Source of the DNA: HGM13233 sp964478515
Lineage (GTDB): Bacteria > Bacillota > Clostridia > Oscillospirales > Ruminococcaceae
Assembly: GCA_964478515.1 (NCBI GenBank)
Contig: CAYZIL010000007.1
Coordinates: 9,479-73,478 of the forward strand
Length of the DNA: 64,000 nucleotides
Reading direction: 5' to 3'
Positions within the stretch are counted from its first letter, which is position 1, and every line of letters starts with the position of its first letter. Positions 33,920 to 43,203 of this stretch are shown here, one piece after another. A program made the position numbers and the translations under genes. Under the pieces are notes generated by a model. The model did no database searches. It saw only the letters and a program-made list of their open reading frames with translations, and was not told where the DNA came from.

Positions 33920-33954
33920 GGTAAGGGAGGGTTCACAAGATGTCTCCTCTTACC
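33920..33954. other. Intergenic hairpin
   Basis: GGTAAGGGAG pairs with CTCC-T-CTTACC over ten base pairs with one bulge. It lies in the 187-bp gap between the YczE-like and AlkZ-like genes, after a terminator and without a U-tract, so it could be part of a small RNA or a repeat rather than a terminator. Confidence 0.4.
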
Positions 33955-34076
33955 GCTAAAGGGGCAGTGGGGCGTGAGCAAAAGGACAAAACGTCTTTGG
34001 ACTCGGCAGTATTTTGCCCATATAGGACTTGGCAAATTGCGCATTTCAGGCGTGGTTGCGATAACGGAGAAAACAC

Positions 34077-35111
34077 ATGGAAAACAGGGAACTGACTGAG
34101 CTGCGGCTGTGGCGGCAGCATTTAAGCGCGCCGGCGGACAAGCTTGCCGTTTGCCGCGAGCTCAACGGCGTGCAGGCGCAGTTTTGCACCAACGCCCGCC
34201 ACGCGCTGCACATTCGCGGCGGCGACACGCTCACGGACGAAAACTGGGGCGACGGTTTGCTGAAAAGCTGGACGGTGCGCGGCACAATGCACGTCTTTGC
34301 CGCGGACGACCTGCCGCTGTACTTTTACGCCGGCCGGCCGCAGTCGCCGCGCGCCGTAGACAGACTGGAAGCGGACGAATTTATAACGCTGGCGCGCAAA
34401 AAATATTTCGCCCGACTGATTCTGGAGCTTGTCGCCTGCGGCTGCGAGAGCCGCGCCCAACTGAAAGAGGAGTGCTTTATGCGCGGCATGAGCGAGCGCG
34501 AGGCGCAAAGCGTTTTCGACCCTTGGGGCGGCACACCGCGCGCGCTTGCCGCCGCCGGCAGGATGTGTTACCAGGCGCAGGAAAAGAAAGCGTTTTGTCT
34601 GTGCGCCACGTTTGTGCCGCTGTCGGCGGCGGCTGCGCGGCTGGAGACGGCGCGGCGCTATTTTTCGGCCTGTGCTCCGGCGAGCGTGCGCGACGCCGCC
34701 TACTATTTCGGCACGACGCAAACCGCCGTAAAAGAAGTAATGGCGGCGCTGCCGCTCGAAACCGTACAGTGCGCGGGGCGGGAATATTTTCAGCTGACCG
34801 ACAGCGAGCCGGAAGACGTCCCCGCGTGTCGTGAGTGCATATTTTTGGCCGGCTTTGACCCGCTGCTGCTCAGCTACCGCAAAGAGGACAACCCGTTTTT
34901 GCCGCCGGAATATCTGCGCGGTATTTTCAACAAGGCCGGCATAGTCATGCCGGCGCTGCTGCTGCGCGGCCGTGTCGCCGGCCGCTGGCGGCGCTCGGGT
35001 CGAAAGCTGACCGTCACGGCGTTTCGGGAACTCAGCGAGCGCGACAGAAAAACTATTCGCCGCGCCGCAGAAAGCACATTCGGCGCGCTTAGCGGTGTGG
35101 ATTTTGTCTGA
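34077..35111 (+). CDS. Winged-helix DNA-binding protein, AlkZ-type DNA glycosylase family
   Basis: 344-aa HTH_42 (PF06224-type) protein. Near residue 32 is NGVQAQF: the Q-hydrophobic-Q motif that carries the catalytic glutamines in AlkZ interstrand-crosslink glycosylases. SWTVRGTMHVFAADDLPLYF near residue 64 and VFLAGFDPLLLSYRK near 258 are family blocks. AlkZ-type enzymes unhook alkylated bases. SD CGGAG precedes ATG 34077. It has no obvious partner genes. Confidence 0.85.
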   Translation: MENRELTELRLWRQHLSAPADKLAVCRELNGVQAQFCTNARHALHIRGGDTLTDENWGDGLLKSWTVRGTMHVFAADDLPLYFYAGRPQSPRAVDRLEADEFITLARKKYFARLILELVACGCESRAQLKEECFMRGMSEREAQSVFDPWGGTPRALAAAGRMCYQAQEKKAFCLCATFVPLSAAAARLETARRYFSACAPASVRDAAYYFGTTQTAVKEVMAALPLETVQCAGREYFQLTDSEPEDVPACRECIFLAGFDPLLLSYRKEDNPFLPPEYLRGIFNKAGIVMPALLLRGRVAGRWRRSGRKLTVTAFRELSERDRKTIRRAAESTFGALSGVDFV

Positions 35112-35170
35112 GCGGCGCGCAGGCTGCACTGCGGGTGATTAAGCAGGAAAAATGACCGTAAATACAGTGA

Positions 35171-35212
35171 CGCCGGCCACGGGGAAGTTCTCCTTGTGGC
35201 CGGCGAAATTTT
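35171..35212 (+). terminator. Terminator between convergent AlkZ-like and ADP-ribosylglycohydrolase genes
   Basis: CGCCGGCCAC pairs perfectly with GTGGCCGGCG, inner GGGAA/TTCTCC pairing, then AAATTTTG. Confidence 0.7.
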
Positions 35213-35239
35213 GTTATAGAGCGGTCGGCAAAAGCGGCC

Positions 35240-36634
35240 TTATTTGTCCGCGGCGCGCAGCGCGTCGAGCGTGTCCTGCGCCAATTGGGTAATTGTGGTG
35301 TGCTCGTAGCCGCGAAAGACGCTGTCAAACTTGTCGGCAAAGGGCTCGGTCCAGTAGTCGCGAATGCCGGCGTAGCCCTGAATGACGCCGTAAAGGGTGC
35401 CGATTTGGCCGGCGTTGCAGTCGACGTCCTGACCGCACATAGCGCAAACGTGCATACATTCGTCAAAGCTCTGCCCGCCGAACCACAGCGAGACGACCTC
35501 GGCGGCGGCGTTGGGGTAGGTGTGTATCCAGTTGTAGCGCTTGTATTTTTCCTCGCAGGGACGCCAGGCACTCTCCCAGTCGCTCGCATTGCGGCACTGC
35601 TCAAGCGCAAAGCTGACGACGGAGTAGTATTCGCTGTCGTCGGGTATTAGGTCGACGGCTTTTTCGACTATAGTGCGGATGTCGCTTTCGGTAAAGGCCA
35701 TTGCCACCATCATGGCGTTGAACGCCTCGCCGAGAATGCCGTTGCCGACGTGGGAAACGGAGCCGTCCGTCCAGGCGAGACGCGCCGCCTCGCGCGGGTC
35801 GCCGGGGGCGAGCATGCCGCAGATAGACGCACGCATCTGGGCTCCTATCCACTCGCGCCAGGGGTTGTTGAAGCGCGCCGACTCGGGCGGGAAAACGCCG
35901 CGCTTGATGTTTTTGTAGGCGACCTCCTCGGCGCTCCAGGCAAAGCCGATGCGGCCGACCCACTCGAGAGCCACGTCGCGGCTGGTCACGGCGCGCCCTT
36001 TGAGCGCGAAGGCCTTCAGAAAAGCGAGCTCGAAGAGCACGTCGTCGTTATAGGTGGTTGGGCGGCGGATATACTCGCGAATTTCGCCGAACTCCTCGCG
36101 CAGCTTATCGGTGCAGTAACCCTCTATCATAGTGCCCACGGCGGCGCCGGCTATCTGCGACAGCCAGCCAGCGTGCAGCTTTTTGAAAAGCTCGGCGTCG
36201 CTCAGCGTAATTGCGGCGGCGGCGGGAAAGCTGACGGCGGCCTCGTGCTGGGCAAAATCGCCGTACTGGGTATAAGACCAGTAGGGGTGGTCGGCTATTT
36301 TCGGGGCGCGGCTGAGCGCGTCGTATATTTCCGGCACGACTTTCAGCAGGGCAACGACGTCGTTTTCCTCGTTGGCGCGCTGTAATTCGGGAATAAGCGC
36401 TTCGGCCTCGCTGACGTCGCAGCCCATGTTTTCGGTAGCCTGAATGCCGCCGATAAGCACGCGCTCGGGCGCGCAGCTGCCCGGCACATTGGAGGCCGCT
36501 TTCATTTTTACGTCGGCAATGTCAACACCGGCAAAATCGGGCAGTTCCTCCTCCCACTGCGCCTCGACGTGCTGCTGTATGCGCGGGGTGGCGGTGCGAA
36601 TCAATTCGTTGGTTATTTCCCAGGCCTTTTTCAT
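35240..36634 (-). CDS. ADP-ribosylglycohydrolase family protein, copy 1
   Basis: 464-aa member of the DraG/ARH family, magnesium enzymes cleaving ADP-ribose-type glycosidic bonds. The core starts at about residue 155 (IAGAAVGTMIEGYC). YNDDVLFELAFL near 195 gives the first metal acids. MCGQDVDCNAGQIGTLYGV near 405 is the variant of the GxDTDT/N metal motif. About 150 extra N-terminal residues precede the core, longer than classical DraG. It is a paralogue of the next upstream gene; both point away from the nucleoside importer. Confidence 0.86.
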   Translation of the reverse strand: MKKAWEITNELIRTATPRIQQHVEAQWEEELPDFAGVDIADVKMKAASNVPGSCAPERVLIGGIQATENMGCDVSEAEALIPELQRANEENDVVALLKVVPEIYDALSRAPKIADHPYWSYTQYGDFAQHEAAVSFPAAAAITLSDAELFKKLHAGWLSQIAGAAVGTMIEGYCTDKLREEFGEIREYIRRPTTYNDDVLFELAFLKAFALKGRAVTSRDVALEWVGRIGFAWSAEEVAYKNIKRGVFPPESARFNNPWREWIGAQMRASICGMLAPGDPREAARLAWTDGSVSHVGNGILGEAFNAMMVAMAFTESDIRTIVEKAVDLIPDDSEYYSVVSFALEQCRNASDWESAWRPCEEKYKRYNWIHTYPNAAAEVVSLWFGGQSFDECMHVCAMCGQDVDCNAGQIGTLYGVIQGYAGIRDYWTEPFADKFDSVFRGYEHTTITQLAQDTLDALRAADK

Positions 36635-36713
36635 TTGCAGTTATACTCCGTTTTCCCGGCGCTGCCGCGCCGCAATTAAATTATAAAAATATTTATATTA
36701 CCTAAAGACTGCG

Positions 36714-38129
36714 TTATTCAGCGGCTTCGGCGTTGCCGGCGCGCAGCAGCGCGTTGACGGTATTGTCGGCAAGTTCTTCAAAGCGCAGAGTGTCCAACCC
36801 GCGCACATAGGTCAGCATGCGGTCGCCGAAAGGCGCGGTCCAACGGTGCGAAAGCACGGCGCTGCCGCCAATAACGGCGGGTATATTGGCAACTTGCGCG
36901 GCGTTGCAGTCGACGTCCTGCCCGCACATGGCGACGGTGGACACGAGCGTGTCAAAGTCGCCGCCGCAGAAATACAGCGACACGACCTCAGCGGCGGCGT
37001 TGGGGAACGCGTGTTCCCAGCTGTAGCGCTTATATTTTTCGTCGCAGTTGAGCCAGGCGTCGCGCCAGTTGCCGTACTTCTCGCAGGCGCTCCAGGCGTA
37101 TTCGACCACCGCGCGGTACAGCGAGTCGGCGGGCATCATGTCTATGGCCATGCGGCAGATTTTTTTTACGTCGCTTTCGACAAACGCGAGCGAGACCATA
37201 ATGGCGTTGAATACCTCGCCCAGCGAGCCGTTTGAGTGGTGCGAGACCTCGGAGTCTGTCCAGGCAAGCTGTGCAGCCAAACGCGGGTTGCCGGGCGCCA
37301 CCATGCCGCAGACGCCGCCGCGCATCTGCGCGCCTATCATCTCGCAGAAGGGGTTGTGGTAAATGCCGCTTTCGGGCGGATAAATTCCGTTTTTAATGTT
37401 GTCGAGCGCCACGGCCTCGGCCGTGTAGCCCAGCGGGATGCGCGCCGCCCACATTTCGGCGAGTTCGGCGCTGCTCAGCTCGTTGCCGCGCTTGGCAAAT
37501 ACCTCGAGAAAAACGAGCTCAAAGGTGATGTCGTCGTTGTACATCTCCGGCGTTTTTATGTAGCCGTCAATGCGGCCAAACGCCTTTTCGAGGTTTAGCG
37601 TGTGGTAACCCTCAATGGCGGTGCCCACGGCGCCCGCGCAGGTCTGTGCCATCCAACCGGCCCAGACGCGGTCATAAAGTTCGGCGCGGCTGAGTTTAAG
37701 TTTGGGATATTCGGGAAAAGTAACCGCGGCGGCGTACTGTGAAAAGCTGTCGTAGTCGCGGTACTTAAAGCGCGGGTGCGACGGGTCCTTGGGCGCCGCC
37801 CAAAGCTCGCGCAGAATGCGGCAGGTAAGCCGGTAGAGCTCAATGTCGTTTTTGGCGCTCAGCGCCGCGAAACCGGCCGGCAGCAGCGCTTCGGCGGCGC
37901 TGACGTCGTAGCCGAGGTTTTCCTGTTCCTGCACATACATGGCGATGGCCTTAAAGGGCATTAGCGCGTCGCCGACGGTACTGTCCCACAGCCAGCGCAT
38001 GCGTTCAAGATCGGCGCGCCCTGCCGCCTTGGCTGCGTTCCAGTCGACGCTGTCGGCGCGCTCGGCAAAGGGCATTTCGCTTTCGGTCAATTCGCGGGTA
38101 TACTCCCAGGCTTTTTTTTCACTGTGCAT
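36714..38129 (-). CDS. ADP-ribosylglycohydrolase family protein, copy 2
   Basis: 471-aa paralogue of the previous gene with the same layout: N-terminal extension, TCAGAVGTAIEGYHTL near residue 155, MYNDDITFELVFLEVFA near 198, and MCGQDVDCNAAQVANI near 407. The start is ATG 38129, preceded by GAGGTG; an upstream in-frame ATG at 38159 lacks an SD. It lies divergent from a BMP-type nucleoside importer, suggesting that both hydrolases work on nucleoside- or ADP-ribose-like compounds brought in by it. Confidence 0.86.
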   Translation of the reverse strand: MHSEKKAWEYTRELTESEMPFAERADSVDWNAAKAAGRADLERMRWLWDSTVGDALMPFKAIAMYVQEQENLGYDVSAAEALLPAGFAALSAKNDIELYRLTCRILRELWAAPKDPSHPRFKYRDYDSFSQYAAAVTFPEYPKLKLSRAELYDRVWAGWMAQTCAGAVGTAIEGYHTLNLEKAFGRIDGYIKTPEMYNDDITFELVFLEVFAKRGNELSSAELAEMWAARIPLGYTAEAVALDNIKNGIYPPESGIYHNPFCEMIGAQMRGGVCGMVAPGNPRLAAQLAWTDSEVSHHSNGSLGEVFNAIMVSLAFVESDVKKICRMAIDMMPADSLYRAVVEYAWSACEKYGNWRDAWLNCDEKYKRYSWEHAFPNAAAEVVSLYFCGGDFDTLVSTVAMCGQDVDCNAAQVANIPAVIGGSAVLSHRWTAPFGDRMLTYVRGLDTLRFEELADNTVNALLRAGNAEAAE

Positions 38130-38162
38130 ATTACACCTCGCGCAAATATATTTGTACAAATA

Positions 38163-38171
38163 ATTATATCA
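38163..38171 (-). promoter_or_regulatory. Extended -10 promoter of the ADP-ribosylglycohydrolase genes
   Basis: Minus-strand TGATATAAT, an extended -10 element, 34 bp before the start codon. No good -35 is visible at the usual distance. Confidence 0.5.
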
Positions 38172-38293
38172 TATACCATGCCCGCGGCGAGAGCGGATGT
38201 CCCCGACAGCAGATAATTTCGGCATATTGCACTAAGAATAGTACCCTTTTAGATACATATAGATAAAAAGAAATTACGCTTCTGTCACCTTTC

Positions 38294-38322
38294 TTGACAA
38301 ATGTCATCACCCTGTTTAATAT
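38294..38322 (+). promoter_or_regulatory. Sigma-A promoter of the BMP/nucleoside ABC operon
   Basis: TTGACA (38294-38299), 17-bp spacer, TAATAT (38317-38322). The leader carries two small hairpins, GTGAGC-TTGC-GCTCAC (38328-38343) and GACTTC-GTCAAT-GAAGTC (38350-38367), before the SD GGAGG. Confidence 0.8.
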
Positions 38323-38387
38323 GAATGTGTGAGCTTGCGCTCACTAAGAGACTTCGTCAATGAAGTCAAAATTATATGGAGGAAAAC

Positions 38388-39488
38388 ATGAAAAAAATTC
38401 TTGCTATTCTTCTCGCGTTAGTGCTCGTTTTCGGCCTTTGCGCCTGCGGCGGCAACAACGGCGGGGAGACCGATGGTGAGGACACCCGCATTCGTCTTGT
38501 CTACATCGTCAACGGCACTCTGGGCGACAAGTCCTTCTTCGACTCCGGCGCCGAGGGCCTGAAATGGATCGACGAGCAGTACGGTGACCAGGTCTACACC
38601 GAAGTCCGCGAGATGACTTATGACAGCTCCCTGTGGGAAGCCACCACCAGCGACATCGTCGCCGAGGGTTGGGACATCGTCGTGGCCGGCACCTGGGACA
38701 TGAAGGGCTATATCGAGGCTCTTGCTCCCGAGTATCCCGACACCAACTTCTGGTTCTTTGACGAGAGCTGGGACTTTGACGCCAATCCGTGCGACAACGT
38801 CTACGGCATTCTGTTTGCGCAGAACCAGGGCTCCTTCCTGGTCGGCATGGCCGCTGCTGCCATGACCCAGACCGGCAAGGTCGGCTACATGGGCGGCATG
38901 CCCAACACCGTCCTCAACGACTTTATGGTCGGCTATTGCGAGGGCGTTGACTATTATTGCCAGCAGACCGGTAAAACCGTTGAGACCGTTGTTGCCTGGA
39001 CTCAGAGCTTCAGCGACAGCTCAATCGGCAAAGACATCGCGCTGGGCATGTATCAGAACGGCTGCGACGTGGTCTTCTCCTGCTGCGGCAGCTGCGGACT
39101 CGGCACCTTTGACGCCGCGATCGAAATGGGCGACGGTTACTACGTAATCGGCGTCGACGGCGACCAGGGCGCGTACTTCGCGAGCACCGGCGACCAGGCC
39201 AAGTCCGACGTCACCGTTACTTCTATGATGAAGTGCGTCAACTATGCGTTCCTCGACTCCATGACCGCGCACCTCGACGGCACTCTTGCTTACGGCACCA
39301 ACGCCACTCTGGGCCTTGACGGCAACTACGTCCAGGCTGCGCCGAGCAACCTGCTGAGCGACGACGACTTGGCGCTCATCGAAGCCGCCCGCGACGGCAT
39401 CATCAGCGGCGACATCGCCCTGAGCACTGCTTTCGGTATGGACGAAGACACCATCGCCGCTTATAACGACGGCTCTTGGAACGACTAA
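38388..39488 (+). CDS. BMP-family (basic membrane lipoprotein) nucleoside-type substrate-binding protein
   Basis: 366-aa lipoprotein with signal peptide MKKILAILLALVLVFGLCAC; the likely lipid Cys is residue 20. The mature part has the BMP pattern: VYIVNGTLGDKSFFDSGAEGL near residue 41, WDIVVAGTWDMKGYIEALA near 96, and GKVGYMGGMPNTVLNDFMVGYCEG near 165. BMP proteins such as PnrA bind purine nucleosides for ABC import. Perfect SD GGAGG at 38379-38383 fixes ATG 38388. It heads the importer operon. Its codon use (many GCC/GGC/GTC codons) suggests high expression. Confidence 0.92.
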   Translation: MKKILAILLALVLVFGLCACGGNNGGETDGEDTRIRLVYIVNGTLGDKSFFDSGAEGLKWIDEQYGDQVYTEVREMTYDSSLWEATTSDIVAEGWDIVVAGTWDMKGYIEALAPEYPDTNFWFFDESWDFDANPCDNVYGILFAQNQGSFLVGMAAAAMTQTGKVGYMGGMPNTVLNDFMVGYCEGVDYYCQQTGKTVETVVAWTQSFSDSSIGKDIALGMYQNGCDVVFSCCGSCGLGTFDAAIEMGDGYYVIGVDGDQGAYFASTGDQAKSDVTVTSMMKCVNYAFLDSMTAHLDGTLAYGTNATLGLDGNYVQAAPSNLLSDDDLALIEAARDGIISGDIALSTAFGMDEDTIAAYNDGSWND

Positions 39489-39520
39489 AAAGCAACCGAA
39501 GTTGCACTGAATAAGGGAAA

Positions 39521-39559
39521 ACTCCGGCCGCCGGTGACGGCGGCCGGAGTACCTTTTTT
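39521..39559 (+). terminator. Intra-operon attenuating terminator after the binding-protein gene
   Basis: Perfect 13-bp stem ACTCCGGCCGCCG / CGGCGGCCGGAGT, GTGA tetraloop, then ACC and TTTTTT. It sits between the binding protein and ATPase genes and would keep the binding protein in excess over the membrane parts. Confidence 0.85.
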
Positions 39560-39574
39560 AAGGAGAGACAGCCG

Positions 39575-41125
39575 ATGGAGAATTTCCTCGTGATGAAGGA
39601 CATCACAAAGGTTTACGACAACGGCATCATGGCCAACGACAAGATATGCTTCTCTGCCAGAAAGGGCGAAATCCACGCCATCTGCGGCGAAAACGGCGCC
39701 GGCAAAACGACGCTGATGAAGCTGCTTTTCGGCGTTGAACAGCCCAACGAGGGCACCATCACCGTCAAGGGCCATGAAGTCGTGCTGACCTCGCCGATGA
39801 AGGCCATCGAGCTGGGTATCGGCATGGTGCACCAGCACTTCATGCTCGTGCCCTCGCTGAGCGTCGCAGAAAACGTTATGTTGGGCATTGAGCCGCGCAA
39901 GGGTCTGCTGTTTGACAAAGCCAAGGCCGCACAGCGCACAAAAGAGGTCAGCGAAAAATACAACTTGATTATTGACCCGCTCGCTAAAGTCGAAGACCTT
40001 TCGGTCGGACTTAAGCAGAAGGTCGAAATTATCAAAGCGCTCGTCAAGGGCGCCGAGATATTAATTTTGGATGAACCGACTGCCGTCTTGACGCCGCAGG
40101 AAACCAAAGAGCTATTTGAACAGCTCAAAGCGCTTAAAGACGCCGGCCATACGATAATATTTATTTCCCACAAACTCAACGAGGTCAAAAGCCTTTGCGA
40201 CCGCGTGACAATTATTCGTCACGGCCGGACTGTCGGCGTTTTCGACGTTGCCGACGTGTCCGAGGCGGACATTTCCCGGCTGATGATTGGCAGCGACGTC
40301 GAATTGACTATTACCAAAGACAAGGCGCAGCCGCAGGCCAACGTGCTTGAGGTCAGCCACCTTGTGACCTTCAGCGAGAGCGGAAAAAAGACGCTCAACG
40401 ACGTCAGCTTTACCGTGCGCTCCGGCGAGATACTCGGCGTCGCCGGCGTCGAGGGCAACGGCCAGCGCGCGCTGGTAGATATGCTTACCGGCTTTGCGGC
40501 CGGCGGCCACGGCGAATTGAAACTTGACGGCAGGGATATGCGCAAGTTGAATATTCACCAGCTTCGTCAGGAAGGTCTCGTCTATATTCCCGAGGACCGC
40601 ATGACAGTAGGCATAGCGAAGGACTTGACCATTCGCGAAAACCTTGTTGCGGACAAGTCCGACTTGCCCGGATACAACAAAGGTATTGTGATGGACCGCG
40701 CCGCCATTCAAGCGGACGTCGACCAATGGATAAAAGAGTACCAGATACTCTGTTCTTCCGGCGAGCAGGCAGTCTCGATGCTTTCCGGCGGCAACATCCA
40801 AAAGGTTGTCGTTGCCCGCGAGTTCAACAGCTACAACAAGCTGCTTATCTGCGACCAGCCCACCCGCGGCATAGACGTCGGCGCGACCGATTTCATTCGC
40901 CGCCGCCTGGTGCAGATGCGCGACGACGGCAAAGCGGTGCTGCTTATTTCCGCCGACCTGAACGAGGTCATGGAGCTTTCCGACAGCCTGATTGTTCTGT
41001 ACGGCGGCGAGATAGTCGCCTACTTCAACAATGTCAGCGAGCTTACGGAAGAAGAGCTCGGTTTGTATATGCTCGGCGTCAAGCGAATGACTCCCGAAGA
41101 GATCGGAGGTGCCGTCCATGCGTAA
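39575..41125 (+). CDS. Nucleoside-type ABC transporter ATPase (two ABC domains)
   Basis: 516-aa double ATPase of the YufO/NupA sugar-type class. Domain 1 has Walker A GENGAGKTTLMKLLFG near residue 37 and ILILDEPTAVLTP near 164. Its signature is LSVGLKQKVEI. Domain 2 has a degenerate Walker A (GVEGNGQRAL), normal for this class, with signature MLSGGNIQKVVVAREF and CDQPTRGIDVG. SD AAGGAGAG precedes ATG 39575. Two permeases follow with overlapping ends. Confidence 0.93.
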   Translation: MENFLVMKDITKVYDNGIMANDKICFSARKGEIHAICGENGAGKTTLMKLLFGVEQPNEGTITVKGHEVVLTSPMKAIELGIGMVHQHFMLVPSLSVAENVMLGIEPRKGLLFDKAKAAQRTKEVSEKYNLIIDPLAKVEDLSVGLKQKVEIIKALVKGAEILILDEPTAVLTPQETKELFEQLKALKDAGHTIIFISHKLNEVKSLCDRVTIIRHGRTVGVFDVADVSEADISRLMIGSDVELTITKDKAQPQANVLEVSHLVTFSESGKKTLNDVSFTVRSGEILGVAGVEGNGQRALVDMLTGFAAGGHGELKLDGRDMRKLNIHQLRQEGLVYIPEDRMTVGIAKDLTIRENLVADKSDLPGYNKGIVMDRAAIQADVDQWIKEYQILCSSGEQAVSMLSGGNIQKVVVAREFNSYNKLLICDQPTRGIDVGATDFIRRRLVQMRDDGKAVLLISADLNEVMELSDSLIVLYGGEIVAYFNNVSELTEEELGLYMLGVKRMTPEEIGGAVHA

Positions 41126-42248
41126 CAAAAGCATTGTGATCGGCCTTAAGAACATGAGCGTACAGCGCAAGTACAACTTGATGCGCATGCTCGTAGCCAT
41201 TGTTATCGGTCTGAGTTTTGCGACGGTGCTTATCGTTCTGACGGCAGCCAAGCCCGGCGAGGCGCTTAGTTATTTCTACACCGCGCCGCTGCAGAGCCTG
41301 AGCTATTTTTCCGCCATGGTAGAGCGGATGATTCCGCTGCTGTTTACCGGCACTGCCGTGTGCATAATGTTTTCGGCCAACCAGTTCAACCTCGGTCTTG
41401 AGGGCGCGTTTTACCTCGGCGGCTTCGTCGCCGCGCTGTCGGGACTCTACCTCGTCTCCGGCATAAAGGTACTCAGCCCCGTAGTGGCAATACTGCTCGG
41501 CGGCTTTACCGGCGCGGTGATAACGCTGATACCGTCGCTGCTGCAATACAAATGGAAAGCAAACATCATTGTCTCGACGCTGATGATGAACTACGTCTGC
41601 TTGTATTTCGGTTTGTACTTGCTCTACCACCATTTCAAAGACCCGGCATCCAGCCAGCACACCTATGCGCTGCCGGACGGTTCGCGGCTCTCAACGCTCA
41701 TCCCCAAGACAAAAATTCATCCCGGCATAATTATTGCGCTGGTGATTGTGGTGCTGGCCTGGCTGTTCCTCTACCGCACCAAGTGGGGCTTTAAGCTGCG
41801 TGTGGTCGGCCAGAACCCGACGTTTGCCAAGTATGCCGGCATGAGCGTCGGCGCCATAGCCATAATCAGCCAGGTCATCGGCGGCTTTATCGGCGGCGTC
41901 GGCGGCGCGTGCCAGATGCTCGGTTTGTACGAGCGCTTCAACTGGATTGAGCTTACCGGCTACGGCTGGGACGGCGTTACCATAGCAATTTTCGCCAAAA
42001 ACAACCCCAAGAACCTGCCGCTGGCGACGCTGTTCATCGCCTACTTGCGCACCGGCGCCTACGTAATGTCCTATAAAGCCGGCGTGCAAAGCGATATAGT
42101 CAAGGTCGTTGAGGGCATAATGGTTCTCTTCCTGTTGGCAGAGCAATTCCTGTTCGGCACCTACAAGAAGATGGTGTTCAAGGACGCCGCCGCCAAGCGC
42201 AGCGAGCGCGAAAAGCAGGAGGCTCTGGCCGGAAAGGAGAACGCGTAA
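41118..42248 (+). CDS. Nucleoside-type ABC transporter permease, subunit 1 (YufP-like)
   Basis: 376-aa permease with eight to ten hydrophobic segments and the BPD_transp_2 core (GLEGAFYLGGFVAALSG near residue 93, TKWGFKLRVVGQNPTFAKYAGM near 219). The start is ATG 41118, preceded by GGAGGTG, and overlaps the ATPase stop by 8 bp. The longer N-terminal region before the core is typical of the first permease of the pair. Confidence 0.92.
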   Translation: MRNKSIVIGLKNMSVQRKYNLMRMLVAIVIGLSFATVLIVLTAAKPGEALSYFYTAPLQSLSYFSAMVERMIPLLFTGTAVCIMFSANQFNLGLEGAFYLGGFVAALSGLYLVSGIKVLSPVVAILLGGFTGAVITLIPSLLQYKWKANIIVSTLMMNYVCLYFGLYLLYHHFKDPASSQHTYALPDGSRLSTLIPKTKIHPGIIIALVIVVLAWLFLYRTKWGFKLRVVGQNPTFAKYAGMSVGAIAIISQVIGGFIGGVGGACQMLGLYERFNWIELTGYGWDGVTIAIFAKNNPKNLPLATLFIAYLRTGAYVMSYKAGVQSDIVKVVEGIMVLFLLAEQFLFGTYKKMVFKDAAAKRSEREKQEALAGKENA

Positions 42249-43180
42249 TGGAATTTTTTAAGACGATTTTTCTCAACCCCAACTTCTATTACACGATACT
42301 GCGTGTCTCCGCGCCGATAATGTTCGCCGCAATCGGCTGTGCTATTGCACAAAAGGCCGGCAGCATAAACATGGGCATGGAGGGCATAATGCAGGTCTCG
42401 GCGCTGACCGGCGTTCTGGTGTCCGCCTTCGGCGGCGGAGTTTGGCTCGGTCTTGTGTGCGCCGTAATAATGGGCACAATTTGGGGACTCGGCGTCGCCT
42501 ACTTCTCGCTGAAGCTGCGCGTCGACATAATCCTTGTCGGTATCGCAATCAACTCTATCGGCGCCGGCGCTACGGTCTTTGCCATGTATGTTTTCACCGG
42601 TGACCGCGCCACCACGACGTCGCTGCAAAGCGGCTATCTGCCGCAGGTGGAAATACCGCTTATCAAAGACATTCCCGTTATCGGTCAAATACTTTCCAAC
42701 CACAACGTGCTGACCTACGTCGCCTATATTGCCGTAGCGGTCATTGCGTTTCTGCTTTACAAAACGCGCATGGGACTGCGCATTCGCGCCGTGGGTGAAA
42801 ACCCGGACGCCGCGAGTTCCGTCGGCGTCAGCGTCAACAAAATAAAGACGATAGCGCTGGCAATATCCGGCGCGCTGGGCGGCTTTGCCGGCGCCTACAT
42901 GTCTATGGCATACCTGTCGTTCTTCTCCAAGGGCCTGACAGCCGGCCGCGGCTTTATCGGTCTTGCCGCGTGCGCCATGGGCAACGCCACACCGCTCGGC
43001 ACAATGTTGACCACCATGCTGTTCGGCTTCTTCTACGCGCTGTCCAACTTTGCGCGCACGTTCAATATGCCCGACCAGTTGGTGTCGATGCTGCCCTACG
43101 TCGCCGTCATGATCGGCCTTGTCATCTATTCAATAATTAAACGCAACAAGGAAATGAAAAAGCTCAACCAGAAGGATTGA
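42248..43180 (+). CDS. Nucleoside-type ABC transporter permease, subunit 2 (YufQ-like)
   Basis: 310-aa permease. KAGSINMGMEGIMQVSALTGV near residue 34 and TRMGLRIRAVGENPDAASSVGV near 170 are the conserved blocks of this family. It overlaps the preceding stop by one base (TAATG) and ends the operon. With the ATPase and BMP protein it makes a complete four-gene importer. Confidence 0.92.
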   Translation: MEFFKTIFLNPNFYYTILRVSAPIMFAAIGCAIAQKAGSINMGMEGIMQVSALTGVLVSAFGGGVWLGLVCAVIMGTIWGLGVAYFSLKLRVDIILVGIAINSIGAGATVFAMYVFTGDRATTTSLQSGYLPQVEIPLIKDIPVIGQILSNHNVLTYVAYIAVAVIAFLLYKTRMGLRIRAVGENPDAASSVGVSVNKIKTIALAISGALGGFAGAYMSMAYLSFFSKGLTAGRGFIGLAACAMGNATPLGTMLTTMLFGFFYALSNFARTFNMPDQLVSMLPYVAVMIGLVIYSIIKRNKEMKKLNQKD

Positions 43181-43203
43181 CGTTGCGGCAAAAAAACACT
43201 CAG

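Noticed and set aside
38323..38387. Riboswitch in the leader of the nucleoside importer
   Set aside because: Two short hairpins only; no purine, PRPP or other known aptamer sequence is present.
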